Source: CALDTK01 sp963837005
Lineage (GTDB): Bacteria; Bacteroidota; Bacteroidia; Chitinophagales; Saprospiraceae
Direction of reading: 5' to 3'
Assembly: GCA_963837005.1 (NCBI GenBank)
Contig: CAWIMC010000013.1
Span: 62,001-126,000, forward strand
DNA: 64,000 nucleotides
Position 1 is the stretch's first letter, and every line of letters begins with the position of its first letter. The notes below the pieces were generated by a model. The model was not told the DNA's origin and did not search any database. It worked only from the letters and a program-made list of their open reading frames with translations. Position numbers and translations under genes: made by a program. This document shows, one piece after another, positions 9,386 through 18,928 of the stretch.

Positions 9386-9901
9386 ATGACGATGACACTC
9401 AAGGAGCTCCAGGAGCTCATGAAGTTGATGAATCGACACAAGCTCGTCGAGTTCAACATGAAGGATGGCGAGTTCGAAATCTCGATGCGCTCCGAGCAGG
9501 ACACCCCACCGCAGCAGGTGCAAATGATACCAGCGCCGACCTACGCGCCTATACAACAAGCCGCCCCTGCCCAGGCCGCTGCTCCCGCTGCACCACCACC
9601 CGCTACCGCCGATGATACCGCCGACGCAGCCCCTGCCGCACCCGCCGCTGCTGCCAGCAGTAAGCAGATCGCGATTAAGAGTCCCATGCCCGGCACCTTC
9701 TACCGCTCTTCCTCGCCCGACAAGCCCGCCTTCGTCAAGGTCGGCGACGTGATCGAGTCCGGTCAGGTGGTCTGCATGATCGAGGCCATGAAGCTCTTCA
9801 ACGAACTCGAGTCCGAGATCAGCGGCCGCATCGTCAAGGTCCTGATCGAAGACGCGCAGCCGGTAGAGTATGATCAAGTTTTGTTTATGGTCGAGCCATA
9901 A
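9386..9901 (+). CDS. accB: Acetyl-CoA carboxylase biotin carboxyl carrier protein
   Basis: Carries the biotin cofactor between the carboxylase and carboxyltransferase parts of acetyl-CoA carboxylase. From ATG 9386 it has 171 residues: an N-terminal helical segment (LKELQELMKLMNRHKLVEF), a flexible Ala/Pro-rich linker and a C-terminal biotinyl domain with the biotinylated lysine in IEAMKLFNELES. Length and layout are typical. It is followed by accC after a 144-bp spacer that contains a strong inverted repeat. Confidence 0.96.
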   Translation: MTMTLKELQELMKLMNRHKLVEFNMKDGEFEISMRSEQDTPPQQVQMIPAPTYAPIQQAAPAQAAAPAAPPPATADDTADAAPAAPAAAASSKQIAIKSPMPGTFYRSSSPDKPAFVKVGDVIESGQVVCMIEAMKLFNELESEISGRIVKVLIEDAQPVEYDQVLFMVEP

Positions 9902-9903
9902 GG

Positions 9904-10023
9904 GGAGCATGGATCGAGGAACATGGAGCATGGATCGCCCGTCACTCGTGTTGGACGACGCCGTCCAGACGGGACGCCTCCTGTTCGCGTCCTGCCGGAA
10001 TCCATGCTCCATGTTCCATGCTC
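9904..10023 (+). repeat. Inverted repeat in the accB-accC spacer
   Basis: The 18-mer GGAACATGGAGCATGGAT at about 9918-9935 is exactly complementary to ATCCATGCTCCATGTTCC at 10000-10017, with extra pairing outside through GAGCATGGATC and CATGCTC. The loop is GC-rich. The transcript could fold here, which might attenuate or process the accB-accC message. This is a sequence observation; the function is inferred. Confidence 0.85.
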
Positions 10024-10045
10024 TTTGTTCCTAAACCGCCCCCCC

Positions 10046-11386
<1,341 letters not shown>

Positions 11387-11398
11387 GTAAGGGTGATG

Positions 11399-11508
11399 GA
11401 ACGCAAAGGACGCGAGGCAGACGCAAGGAGCCTTTGCACCGGCCCGTGACGGTGCCGCCCCAGCCTTGCGTTCCCTTGCGGAACCTCGCGGCTATTGCGT
11501 TCTATTAA
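11399..11508 (+). repeat. AACGCAAAG-type intergenic inverted repeat
   Basis: Between accC and tsaE, AACGCAAAGGACGCGAGG is partly mirrored by CCTTGCGTTCCCTTGCGG and CCTCGCGGCTATTGCGTTC. Related strings occur at 43175-43215, 50635-50745, 56362-56395 and 56792-56837, so this is one member of a dispersed intergenic repeat family. Confidence 0.7.
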
Positions 11509-11517
11509 AAGTCCCTA

Positions 11518-11949
11518 ATGCTCTCGACTACAGTCCCCGATGAGTCTGCCTGGCCACGAGTCTGGGCGACACTCTCACAACAGGTTTTGGCGAAAGCCGC
11601 CCCGCCAGCCGCCGTGCTCTTACTGGAAGGAGACCTCGGTGCCGGCAAGACGACTTTCGTCAAAACCATCGCCGCCGCCCTCGACTCGACCGCCGAGGTG
11701 ACGAGCCCGACCTTCTCGATCGTGCAGGAGTACCCGACGCCGCGCGGGCCGATCTACCACTTCGACCTTTACCGGCTCAACAGTCTCGACGAGGTGCTCG
11801 ACCTCGACATGGAGGACTACCTCGACCGGGGCTTCCTCGTAATCGTGGAGTGGCCGGCGGTCGCGATGCCCCTGCTCGAACCGCTCAGCCCCACGCACCT
11901 CCGTATCCAACACGCACCGGATGGCGGCCGCGAAGTGCATATCTTGTAG
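11518..11949 (+). CDS. tsaE: tRNA threonylcarbamoyladenosine biosynthesis ATPase TsaE
   Basis: A 143-residue P-loop ATPase needed for the t6A modification of ANN-decoding tRNAs together with TsaB and TsaD. The Walker A motif is GDLGAGKTTFVK; it is followed by SPTFSIVQEY and YHFDLYRL, both family signatures. The ATG at 11518 gives the usual N-terminus. A perfect mini-hairpin copy (11584-11598) encodes VLAKA just before the beta strand leading into Walker A. A second copy, in the other orientation, begins on the last base of the stop codon. Confidence 0.95.
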   Translation: MLSTTVPDESAWPRVWATLSQQVLAKAAPPAAVLLLEGDLGAGKTTFVKTIAAALDSTAEVTSPTFSIVQEYPTPRGPIYHFDLYRLNSLDEVLDLDMEDYLDRGFLVIVEWPAVAMPLLEPLSPTHLRIQHAPDGGREVHIL

Positions 11950-11963
11950 CCTTTCGGCAAAAC
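11949..11963 (-). repeat. T4-GNRA mini-hairpin copy at the tsaE stop
   Basis: Minus-strand sequence GTTTTGCCGAAAGGC: stem GCC/GGC and GAAA loop. It overlaps the last base of the TAG stop of tsaE. Confidence 0.85.
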
Positions 11964-12066
11964 CCGCCGCCCGCGACGCTTTGCAACCGGACGCCACCTA
12001 TCACGTTGATCAAGCCAGCCCCCCGTCGTCGTACGGGATAGGGATCCGATCTTCTACCCCCCGCCC

Positions 12067-13293
12067 ATGAGCGACCCAAAGCGCCGCGTCCAGATCTCGC
12101 CCGAGCTCCTCACCGGGATCGAAACCCAACCCGAGCGCCTCGCCGTGATGTCGCGCCCCGACAAACTCTACATCGGGGTGCCCTGCGAACTCAGCAAGGA
12201 CGAGAATCGACTGGCCTTGGTGCCGAGCAGCGTACGCACCCTGATCGCGTACGGGCACCGCGTCGTGATCGAGAGTTGCGCCGGGCAACGCGCCCACTTT
12301 ACGGACCACGACTACTCAGAGGCCGGGGCCGAGATCGCGCACAGCCCAGAGCAAGTGTATCGCGCCAACCTGATCCTAAAAGTGTCGCCACCGACGCTCG
12401 AAGAGCTGGACCTGATGCGCCCCAACCAGATCTTGATTTCGCCCCTGCAAATGCCACTGCTTACGGCGGAGTATATGATTAAGCTCAAGGCAAAACGCGT
12501 CATCGCGCTCGCCATGGAGTACATGCAGGACGAGGCCGGGAGCTACCCGATCGTGCGTACGATGTCGGAGCTGGCCGGCATGAGCGCCATCTTGATAGCG
12601 AGTGAACTGCTGAGTTCAGCGACCAACGGCAAGGGCGTTTTGCTCGGCGGTATCAGCGGCGTGCCCCCAGCCAAGGTGGTCATCCTCGGGGCGGGCGTCG
12701 TGGCCGAGAGCGCGGTGCGGGCGGCGCTGGGTTTGGGAGCTGAGGTCCGCGTGTTCGACAACAATATCTACAAGCTCAAGCGCCTCCGCAACGAGGTCGG
12801 CCAGGCCATCTACACGTCCGTCATCAACCCCGTCTACCTCGCCGAGGAACTCAAGCTCGCAGATGTCGCCATCGGGGCCGTGCACTCGGCCGACGGTCGT
12901 GCCCCGATGCTCGTGAGCGAAGAGATGGTGGAGCACATGAGCCCCGGCTCGGTGATCGTCGACATCTCCATCGACCAGGGCGGCTGCTTCGCGACCTCCG
13001 AGGTGACGACACTCAAGCGCCCGACGTTCACGAAGTTCGACGTGATCCACTACTGCGTCCCGAACCTCGCCAGTCGCGTCGCCCGTACGGCGAGCGTGGC
13101 GGTGAGCAACATCCTCACGCCGATGCTGTTGCGGGCCGGGTCGAGTGGCTCGATCGAGCATGTGCTGTTTAGCGACCGGGGGCTACGGCACGGCGTGTAC
13201 AGCTACAAGGGCTGCCTCACGAATGCGTATTTGAGTGAGCGCTTCGGGCAGAAGTACACGGATCTGAGTTTGTTGATGACGAGTGATATGTGA
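12067..13293 (+). CDS. ald: Alanine dehydrogenase
   Basis: Reversibly deaminates L-alanine to pyruvate with NAD. The 408-residue protein shows the AlaDH/PNT N-terminal domain (IGVPCELSKDENRLALVP, a variant of the usual KEIK-ENR segment), an NAD-binding Rossmann fold with VVILGAGVVAESAVRAALG near residue 200, and the C-terminal DISIDQGGCFATS region. It follows tsaE, a neighbour pair I regard as common in Bacteroidota. Length is slightly longer than the classic 370 because of an extended N-terminus. A pyridine nucleotide transhydrogenase-like role is less likely because the second subunit is absent. Confidence 0.9.
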   Translation: MSDPKRRVQISPELLTGIETQPERLAVMSRPDKLYIGVPCELSKDENRLALVPSSVRTLIAYGHRVVIESCAGQRAHFTDHDYSEAGAEIAHSPEQVYRANLILKVSPPTLEELDLMRPNQILISPLQMPLLTAEYMIKLKAKRVIALAMEYMQDEAGSYPIVRTMSELAGMSAILIASELLSSATNGKGVLLGGISGVPPAKVVILGAGVVAESAVRAALGLGAEVRVFDNNIYKLKRLRNEVGQAIYTSVINPVYLAEELKLADVAIGAVHSADGRAPMLVSEEMVEHMSPGSVIVDISIDQGGCFATSEVTTLKRPTFTKFDVIHYCVPNLASRVARTASVAVSNILTPMLLRAGSSGSIEHVLFSDRGLRHGVYSYKGCLTNAYLSERFGQKYTDLSLLMTSDM

Positions 13294-13584
13294 CCTCTAC
13301 TCTTCTCTTCACCTTCGCGAGCTGCTGCGCCTGCATCAAAACCTCGAGCCGCCGCCAACGCCCGGCTACCACACCGTAACTCCCTTCGTCGGCATCCGCT
13401 CAGACGGCCAGCGCCATCCGCACAGTTGAAACATCGTGGACGGTGAGGACCTAATGGCGTGGCTGCCCGAGTGAGGCGAACGCGCCCCCGAATCCACCCC
13501 TCAACCCGGAAGCTCGACCATTCGACGGTATCTTGGCTCCACTCCCCGCCCCTGGCTTCGTTTGTGCGACGGTAAGGGTGCACT
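13294..13584. other. Spacer without a supported gene
   Basis: This 291-bp stretch contains a short plus-strand reading (LRELLRLHQNLEPPPTPGYH and onward) that looks like protein text but is interrupted by stops near 13428. It may be the tail of a lost gene. No clear promoter or hairpin was seen. Confidence 0.4.
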
Positions 13585-14361
13585 ATGAACCACACTACAT
13601 TTTTCACAACCGGGATAATAAGCCTCTGCGCAGGCATCTGGCTTGCCCCCCTCTCTACGGCCGCTCAGATCGTCGTCGGCGCGGGGTCGAGCCTCACGAT
13701 CGGCGAGGGCGCTAGCGTCTCGGTGATCGGCGGGGACATCACCGTCGAAGACGGGGCCGAGCTCCACAACCAGGGCTTCCTCAGCACCGACGGCGACGTC
13801 CTCATCCAAGGTGTCCTGCGCACGACGCTCCGCGATACGGTTGCAGGTAGGGGCTACGGCCAGATTCGGGCCGGGGGGCAGGCGATCATCGATGGCGACC
13901 TACAGGTAGCCGAAGCTCCGCGAGCGGACTTCCGCGGCACGGTCGACTTTCCGATCATCGTCCACGGGCTCGACCGCGCAGGCGTCTTCTGGGACGAGGC
14001 CCTGCCGCGCTCGGCCTACAGTGTCCTCTACGAGCCCGGAGCGGTAATCGCGCACCTGGGCGAAGGGCAAGTCCAGGTAGCTTCCGCCAAAACCACCGCC
14101 ACCGCAGCTCCGCTCACGCTCTTCCCCAACCCAGCCTGGGGGCAGGAGGTGTACGTCCGCGGCATCTCTGCAGACCGCGAGATGCGCGACGTCTACGTCC
14201 GCAACGTTACCGGGCAGCGCTTCAGCACCAACACCGAGCAGGTCGGCGACAACCTAAAAGTGTCGGTGTCGGCGGGCCTGGCGGCGGGCATGTACTTGCT
14301 AGAGCTCATCGGCGAGGATGGCGTCCGGGAGACGTTGCCGTTCGTATTGGGACGGGAGTAA
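13585..14361 (+). CDS. Secreted protein with type A T9SS sorting domain
   Basis: A 258-residue protein with a signal peptide ending near STAAQ. The body (residues 30-160) is a small beta-rich region with repeated G-rich hydrophobic turns (VVGAGSSLTIGEGASVSV). The C-terminal 80 residues form a Por-secretion-type sorting domain: LFPNPAWGQEVYV, then a conserved GMYLLEL near the end. Such domains direct export through the type IX system and anchoring to the surface. A decayed mini-hairpin copy (14079-14093) encodes ASAKTT in the linker in front of the sorting domain. Function beyond export is unknown. Confidence 0.85.
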   Translation: MNHTTFFTTGIISLCAGIWLAPLSTAAQIVVGAGSSLTIGEGASVSVIGGDITVEDGAELHNQGFLSTDGDVLIQGVLRTTLRDTVAGRGYGQIRAGGQAIIDGDLQVAEAPRADFRGTVDFPIIVHGLDRAGVFWDEALPRSAYSVLYEPGAVIAHLGEGQVQVASAKTTATAAPLTLFPNPAWGQEVYVRGISADREMRDVYVRNVTGQRFSTNTEQVGDNLKVSVSAGLAAGMYLLELIGEDGVRETLPFVLGRE

Positions 14362-14407
14362 GGCAGTGCTCAGTGAGCGGCCGCGGACGACAGCAATAGT
14401 CCCACTC

Positions 14408-15256
14408 CTACTGCTGCCCCAAAATCAACGGCAGTCCGTCGCCACCACCCCCGATCACCACCACCTTCGAATTCGGGCTCTGCGCCAGTTGCAAGGTCGC
14501 ATCAATGCCTTTGTCCTGCAAGATCCGGTCGTTGAGACTTGCGGTCAGGATGCGGTTGGATTCGGCCTTGGCCTCGGCTTCGATGATCTTGCGCTCCGCC
14601 TCCTTGCGCTCTTGCTCGAGGAGGAACACGTAGCGCTGCGCCTCCTGCTCGGCCTCGAGCTTCTGTTCGATGGCGGCTTTGACGCGATCTGGCAACTCGA
14701 TGTCGCGGATGAGGGTCGCCTGGAGGTTGATGTAGTTGCTGCCCAGCGCTATCTCGAGGCTCTCCTGGATGCCGGTTTGCACTTCAGCGCGCTTGGTGGA
14801 GTAGAGTTCCTCCGGAGTGTAGCGGCCGATCACCTCGCGGACGGCCGACCGGATCTCGGGTTTGATGAGCCGCTCTACGTACTCTCGCCCAAAGGTCTCG
14901 TGGAGTTCGCCGATCTTGTCGGCCTGCGGCGCGATCCGGACGGTAACCTCGGTGCCGATGGTGAGACCATTGCTCGACAGCACTTCGATCTGCTCGGTGA
15001 TCTGCTGCTCGCGGACCTCGTAGATGTACATCGTGTTCCAAGGGGCCACCACCTGAAAGCCCGGCGTGTAGATATTCTCCTTGTCCAAGCCACTAAAGCG
15101 TTGGAAGAGCACCCCCCGCTCACCGGAGTCGATAGTGAGAAAGGAGTTGAACCCAAAGTAAATCAACAGAAGCACGAGCAACCCGGCGATAATGAAAAAG
15201 CGATTAATCGACGGCCCCTGTGCGGGGCGATAGTCTTCGAAGCGTGGTACGGCCAT
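14408..15256 (-). CDS. Prohibitin/SPFH-family membrane protein
   Basis: A 282-residue SPFH-domain protein with one N-terminal transmembrane helix (FFIIAGLLVLLLIYFGF) followed by the band-7 core (GERGVLFQRFSG, IYTPGFQVVAPWN) and a long charged coiled coil rich in Glu/Ala (KLEAEQEAQRYVFLLEQERKE, residues 190-240). Prohibitin-like proteins form large membrane ring scaffolds and often regulate FtsH-type proteases. It lies alone between convergent or divergent neighbours, so the partner is not evident here. Confidence 0.92.
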   Translation of the reverse strand: MAVPRFEDYRPAQGPSINRFFIIAGLLVLLLIYFGFNSFLTIDSGERGVLFQRFSGLDKENIYTPGFQVVAPWNTMYIYEVREQQITEQIEVLSSNGLTIGTEVTVRIAPQADKIGELHETFGREYVERLIKPEIRSAVREVIGRYTPEELYSTKRAEVQTGIQESLEIALGSNYINLQATLIRDIELPDRVKAAIEQKLEAEQEAQRYVFLLEQERKEAERKIIEAEAKAESNRILTASLNDRILQDKGIDATLQLAQSPNSKVVVIGGGGDGLPLILGQQ

Positions 15257-15329
15257 GTCGGTAAACTACAATCTATAAAGAGGATCGTTACGTAAGAACT
15301 GAGGCCCACGCCCCGACGATACCCATCGT

Positions 15330-16190
15330 ATGCTCGCCCGCCACCTCCTCATCACCGCCGCCACCGGCACGGTCGGCTCTGCCGTCGCCCAGGCCCTCGC
15401 GCACACCCCAGCGGTCCACTCTACGCGTCACCGCGACCGCGTCACCCCCACGCAGCCCTTCTTCGACCTCGACGAGCCCACCGCCAGTGCACCCGCGCTG
15501 ATCGCCGCCGACGTCGTTTTCTTGCTGATGCCGCCCGGCCTCAGCGATGCCGCGGGGCGGTTTCGCGCACTGCTCGACGAAGTGCCGAGTGGCCGACTTC
15601 CCTATCTCGTGTTCATGTCCGTCCAGGGGGCCGGCGAGCGCAGCTTTCTCCCGCACGCCAAGGTCGAGCAGGTCATCCGCGAGCGAGCCCTGCGGGAGCC
15701 CGGCCCGATGCGCTTTACGTTGCTCAGGCCGAGTTACTTCATGCAGAACCTCGAGAACGCTTTCGGCGATGACCTCCGGCTGCGCCACGAGATCGTCGTG
15801 CCGGCCGGTCGGGCCAAATTCGTCTGGGTCGACGCCGACGACATCGGCCGCGCTGCCGCCGCCGTGATGCTCGACCCCGCTATGCACGCCGGCAAGGCAT
15901 ACACCATCACGGGCACCGATGTAGTGGGTTTTACGGAAGTAGCCCAAACCCTCAGTCGCTACACTCCGCAGCCTATCACCTACCGCAGTCTGAATCCTAT
16001 CCGCTACTACCTGGAGGCAACGCGCCGCGGCACGCCCAAGGGCATGGCCATCGCGCAAACCCTCATCCACTTTGTCGAGCGTTTCACCGCGACTCCCGGC
16101 ATCAGCGCCGACTACACTTACCTCACGGGAAGAAAGCCTACTTCCCTAGCAGACTATCTCAAAACCCTAGCGGTAAAGCTGCAAGCATAG
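15330..16190 (+). CDS. NmrA-like NAD(P)-binding SDR family protein
   Basis: A 286-residue atypical short-chain dehydrogenase/NmrA-like protein. The dinucleotide-binding loop is seen at the N-terminus as LLITAATGTVGSAVAQAL, one residue different from the usual TGATG. The phrase FTLLRPSYFMQNLEN and the later DADDIGRAAAAVM are typical of the NmrA/YtfG group, which sense redox state or reduce quinones and other small substrates. The substrate cannot be told from sequence. Confidence 0.85.
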   Translation: MLARHLLITAATGTVGSAVAQALAHTPAVHSTRHRDRVTPTQPFFDLDEPTASAPALIAADVVFLLMPPGLSDAAGRFRALLDEVPSGRLPYLVFMSVQGAGERSFLPHAKVEQVIRERALREPGPMRFTLLRPSYFMQNLENAFGDDLRLRHEIVVPAGRAKFVWVDADDIGRAAAAVMLDPAMHAGKAYTITGTDVVGFTEVAQTLSRYTPQPITYRSLNPIRYYLEATRRGTPKGMAIAQTLIHFVERFTATPGISADYTYLTGRKPTSLADYLKTLAVKLQA

Positions 16191-16211
16191 CCCCTGTGTC
16201 TGGCGGCAGTC

Positions 16212-17210
16212 CTACTCAACGCGCCTCGCAGGTGGGCACCGCTCGTTCTCCCACCTGACAACTCCCTGCCGCTCCCGATCAACCGTTACCCTCAGCACGT
16301 CCGGCCGACTGTAATGTCCGCTCGGGTCGAAGTTCTGCCGCTCCTCATATACCCGGTCGAGGTCTAGCTCAACGACGAAAAGCCCTTCGGTACCGGCCTG
16401 CGGCACCAGCACCCACTCGCCGTCGGGACCGGCCACCGCGCTCCCCCCATCGGCAATGAAGCCCGGCGACTCACTGCCTGCCCCGACGGCGGCCACGATC
16501 TCGTCGCGGTAGGGGAAGCCCGCCGGGATGTCCGCGACGCGGAGTACACTCGATGCCGACACTACAAAGCTGCGCGACTCCCGTGCGATGAAACGCGTGA
16601 TCTCTTCGGTATTCCGCACGGCGCCCGGCCAGACGGCCACGTGCAGGTTTTCACCCTGCGCATACAGCGCCTGTCGCGCCATCGGCAGCCAGTTCTCCCA
16701 GCAGTTGAGACCACCCACGCGCCATCCCTGGCTCAAGTCGTGGACGCGCAGACCGTGCCCGTCGCCCGCGCCCCACACCAGCCGCTCCTCGTAGGTAGGT
16801 TGCAGTTTACGGTGCACGCTCTGGATCTCGCCTGCTTTATTGATGTAGACCAGCGTGCAGTACAGACTGTGCCCGCCGCGGTCTATGGGTCGCTCGGCGA
16901 TGCCCAAATACACGGCGACGCCATGGGTTCTGGCGAAAGCCTGCACGCGGCCCAGACCGCCCGCCTCGATGTCGACCGCCTGCCGCACATAGTGCGCATA
17001 GATCTCCTTCTGCATCCGGTCGTCGAAGCGCGCACCGTGCGTGAGCGAGAGCCAGAAGGGGTAGCCGGGCAGGAGGCTTTCGCCAAAACACACGAGGTCT
17101 GCACCTGCCGCTCCTGCCTCCGAGATACGCGCCTCGATGCGCGTGAGGGTGGCGGCCCGGTCGAGCCAAACGGGGGCGATCTGGGCGAGCGCAACGGTGA
17201 TTTTTGACAT
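16212..17210 (-). CDS. Nitrilase-superfamily carbon-nitrogen hydrolase
   Basis: Hydrolyses a nitrile or amide to the acid. The Glu-Lys-Cys triad is present: Glu in CFGESLLPGYPFW (residue about 45), Lys in HRKLQPTYEERLVWG, and Cys in LNCWENWLPMARQ. That Cys context and the 332-residue length favour the true nitrilase branch over amidases. The codons for the FGES around the catalytic Glu are exactly a mini-hairpin copy (17075-17089); a decayed copy lies at 16926-16940. Confidence 0.92.
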   Translation of the reverse strand: MSKITVALAQIAPVWLDRAATLTRIEARISEAGAAGADLVCFGESLLPGYPFWLSLTHGARFDDRMQKEIYAHYVRQAVDIEAGGLGRVQAFARTHGVAVYLGIAERPIDRGGHSLYCTLVYINKAGEIQSVHRKLQPTYEERLVWGAGDGHGLRVHDLSQGWRVGGLNCWENWLPMARQALYAQGENLHVAVWPGAVRNTEEITRFIARESRSFVVSASSVLRVADIPAGFPYRDEIVAAVGAGSESPGFIADGGSAVAGPDGEWVLVPQAGTEGLFVVELDLDRVYEERQNFDPSGHYSRPDVLRVTVDRERQGVVRWENERCPPARRVE

Positions 17211-17323
17211 AGCGTGGGCAATGATAGCTCAGCTACCTTCCATCACCTTTCAATCCTCCTTACGAGGGGGCGCGTTGTCGTCTCTGTCTCGTGCACTCCA
17301 CTCGCCCCCCTACCTTCCCCCAC

Positions 17324-18871
17324 ATGAAGGCTCCTCTCTCGCTCTTCGTGCTCGTGTATTTGCTTGCGCCAAAACCTGTTACGCCAGTTTTGGCGCAAGC
17401 CCTGCCCACTCTTTCCACGGCCGCCGAGATCGACGCCGCCAGCCGCGCCTACTTTCCGACGGCCCTTGCGATCCTCGACACCTTCTTGCGCATCCCTAAC
17501 GAGAGCCACGACCTGGCCAACGCCCGGCGCAACGCCGACTTCTGCCAGCGCGCCTTCGAACGCCGGGGCTTCCAGGTAGAGCAGTGGGCGACCCCGACGG
17601 CGCCCTTCGTTTTTGCCGAAAAGCGGAGCGCCGATCCCAGTGCCAAGACGCTGCTGTTCTACCTTCAGATCGACGGGCAGCCGGTAGATCCAACCAAGTG
17701 GGACCAGCCCGACCCCTACGTCCCGGTGCTGAAGCATGCTCGCGGCGATGGTACCTACGAGACGCTACCCCTCAGTGCTGCCGCGCAGGAGTTCGACCCT
17801 GAGTGGCGACTGTTCGCGCGCTCGGCCTCCGACTCGAAAGGTCCGGCCACCTGCCTGCTGGCGGCGCTGGATGTTTTGGCGAAAGCCGGCCACACGCCCG
17901 CCTTCCACGTCAAGGTCATCATGGACCTCGAAGAGGAGATCTCCTCGCCGAATCTCCCGGCCACCGTCCGCGCACGGCGAACGCAACTCGCCGCCGATGC
18001 GCTCGTCATCCTGGACGGGACGCGGCACATCTCCAACCGTCCGACGCTCACCTTTGGTGCCCGGGGCATCGCGGACGCCACGCTCACGGTGTTTGGGCCG
18101 AGCACGGCGCTGCACTCTGGGCAGTACGGGAATTTTGCCCCCAACCCAGCCTACGGCCTGGCGCACCTGCTGGCGAGCATGAAGGACATCAATGGTCGCG
18201 TCACGGTCGCGGGCTTTTATGATGGCGTCGAGATCAGCCCGGCGGACAGCATACGACTCGCCGCCGTCCCTGAAGACGAGCCCGCCCTGCTGCGACGCAT
18301 CGGCGTGGCTGCCCCGGAGGCCGTGGGCGAGGGCTACCAAGCTGCGCTACAGTACCCGTCGCTCAACGTCCGCGGGATGTCGTCGGGGTGGACCGGTGAG
18401 CAGACCCGTACCATCATCCCCGCTACGGCCGTGGCCGAACTCGACCTGCGACTCGTGCCGGAGACGCCCGGTGCCCGCCAACTCGCGCTGCTAAGGCAAC
18501 ACATCATCGCGCAGGGCTACCACCTCGTCGACAGCGTACCGTCACCCGAGGAGCGAGCCCGCTATGCTAAGCTCGCCCGCCTCGATGGGGACGTCTCGTA
18601 CGAGGCCTTCCGGACTTCCTTCGACGCTCCCGTCGGGGCCTTGCTCGAGCGAGCGCTCGTGCGTGCCTTTGGGCAGCCGCCCGTGCTCATGCGGACCACA
18701 GGCGGCTCACAACCGATGGGACCGTTTATCCTCGAACTCGGGATCGACGCGGTGGCGCTACGCATACCCAATCCCGACAACAGCATCCACAGCCCGAACG
18801 AAAACCTACGCCTCGGCAACTTCCTGGAGGGCATCCAGAGTTGTGTGGCGCTGTTGACGGAGGCTTACTGA
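17324..18871 (+). CDS. Secreted M20-family metallopeptidase
   Basis: A 515-residue M20/M25/M40-type hydrolase beginning at ATG 17324, where the signal peptide starts; cleavage is expected near LAQA. Family landmarks: DGQPVDPTKW, SDSKGPA (bridging Asp), DLEEEISSPN (catalytic and ligand Glu pair), and the terminal NSIHSPNENL with the last His ligand. The first His ligand, usually in G-H-x-D, reads LQID here, so a metal ligand may be missing or replaced. Mini-hairpins lie in the signal peptide as an inverted pair (17361-17401) and at 17873-17887. Confidence 0.88.
   Translation: MKAPLSLFVLVYLLAPKPVTPVLAQALPTLSTAAEIDAASRAYFPTALAILDTFLRIPNESHDLANARRNADFCQRAFERRGFQVEQWATPTAPFVFAEKRSADPSAKTLLFYLQIDGQPVDPTKWDQPDPYVPVLKHARGDGTYETLPLSAAAQEFDPEWRLFARSASDSKGPATCLLAALDVLAKAGHTPAFHVKVIMDLEEEISSPNLPATVRARRTQLAADALVILDGTRHISNRPTLTFGARGIADATLTVFGPSTALHSGQYGNFAPNPAYGLAHLLASMKDINGRVTVAGFYDGVEISPADSIRLAAVPEDEPALLRRIGVAAPEAVGEGYQAALQYPSLNVRGMSSGWTGEQTRTIIPATAVAELDLRLVPETPGARQLALLRQHIIAQGYHLVDSVPSPEERARYAKLARLDGDVSYEAFRTSFDAPVGALLERALVRAFGQPPVLMRTTGGSQPMGPFILELGIDAVALRIPNPDNSIHSPNENLRLGNFLEGIQSCVALLTEAY
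17361..17401. repeat. Head-to-head mini-hairpin pair forming a 14-bp inverted repeat
   Basis: GCTTGCGCCAAAAC (17362-17375) and GTTTTGGCGCAAGC (17387-17400) are exact reverse complements 11 bp apart. Each half is itself a T4 plus GCAA-loop mini-hairpin. The pair encodes the end of the M20 peptidase signal peptide (LAPKPVTPVLAQA). Confidence 0.9.
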
Positions 18872-18928
18872 GAACCGCCGCCGCGCCGCCGCCGTTGTAT
18901 TTCGCTCACCCTCAAGCCCGACTCGCCT

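Noticed and set aside
11949..11963. Mini-hairpins as rho-independent terminators
   Set aside because: The T tract lies on the 5' side of the hairpin, not after it, the stem is only 2-3 bp, and most copies lie inside genes in both orientations.
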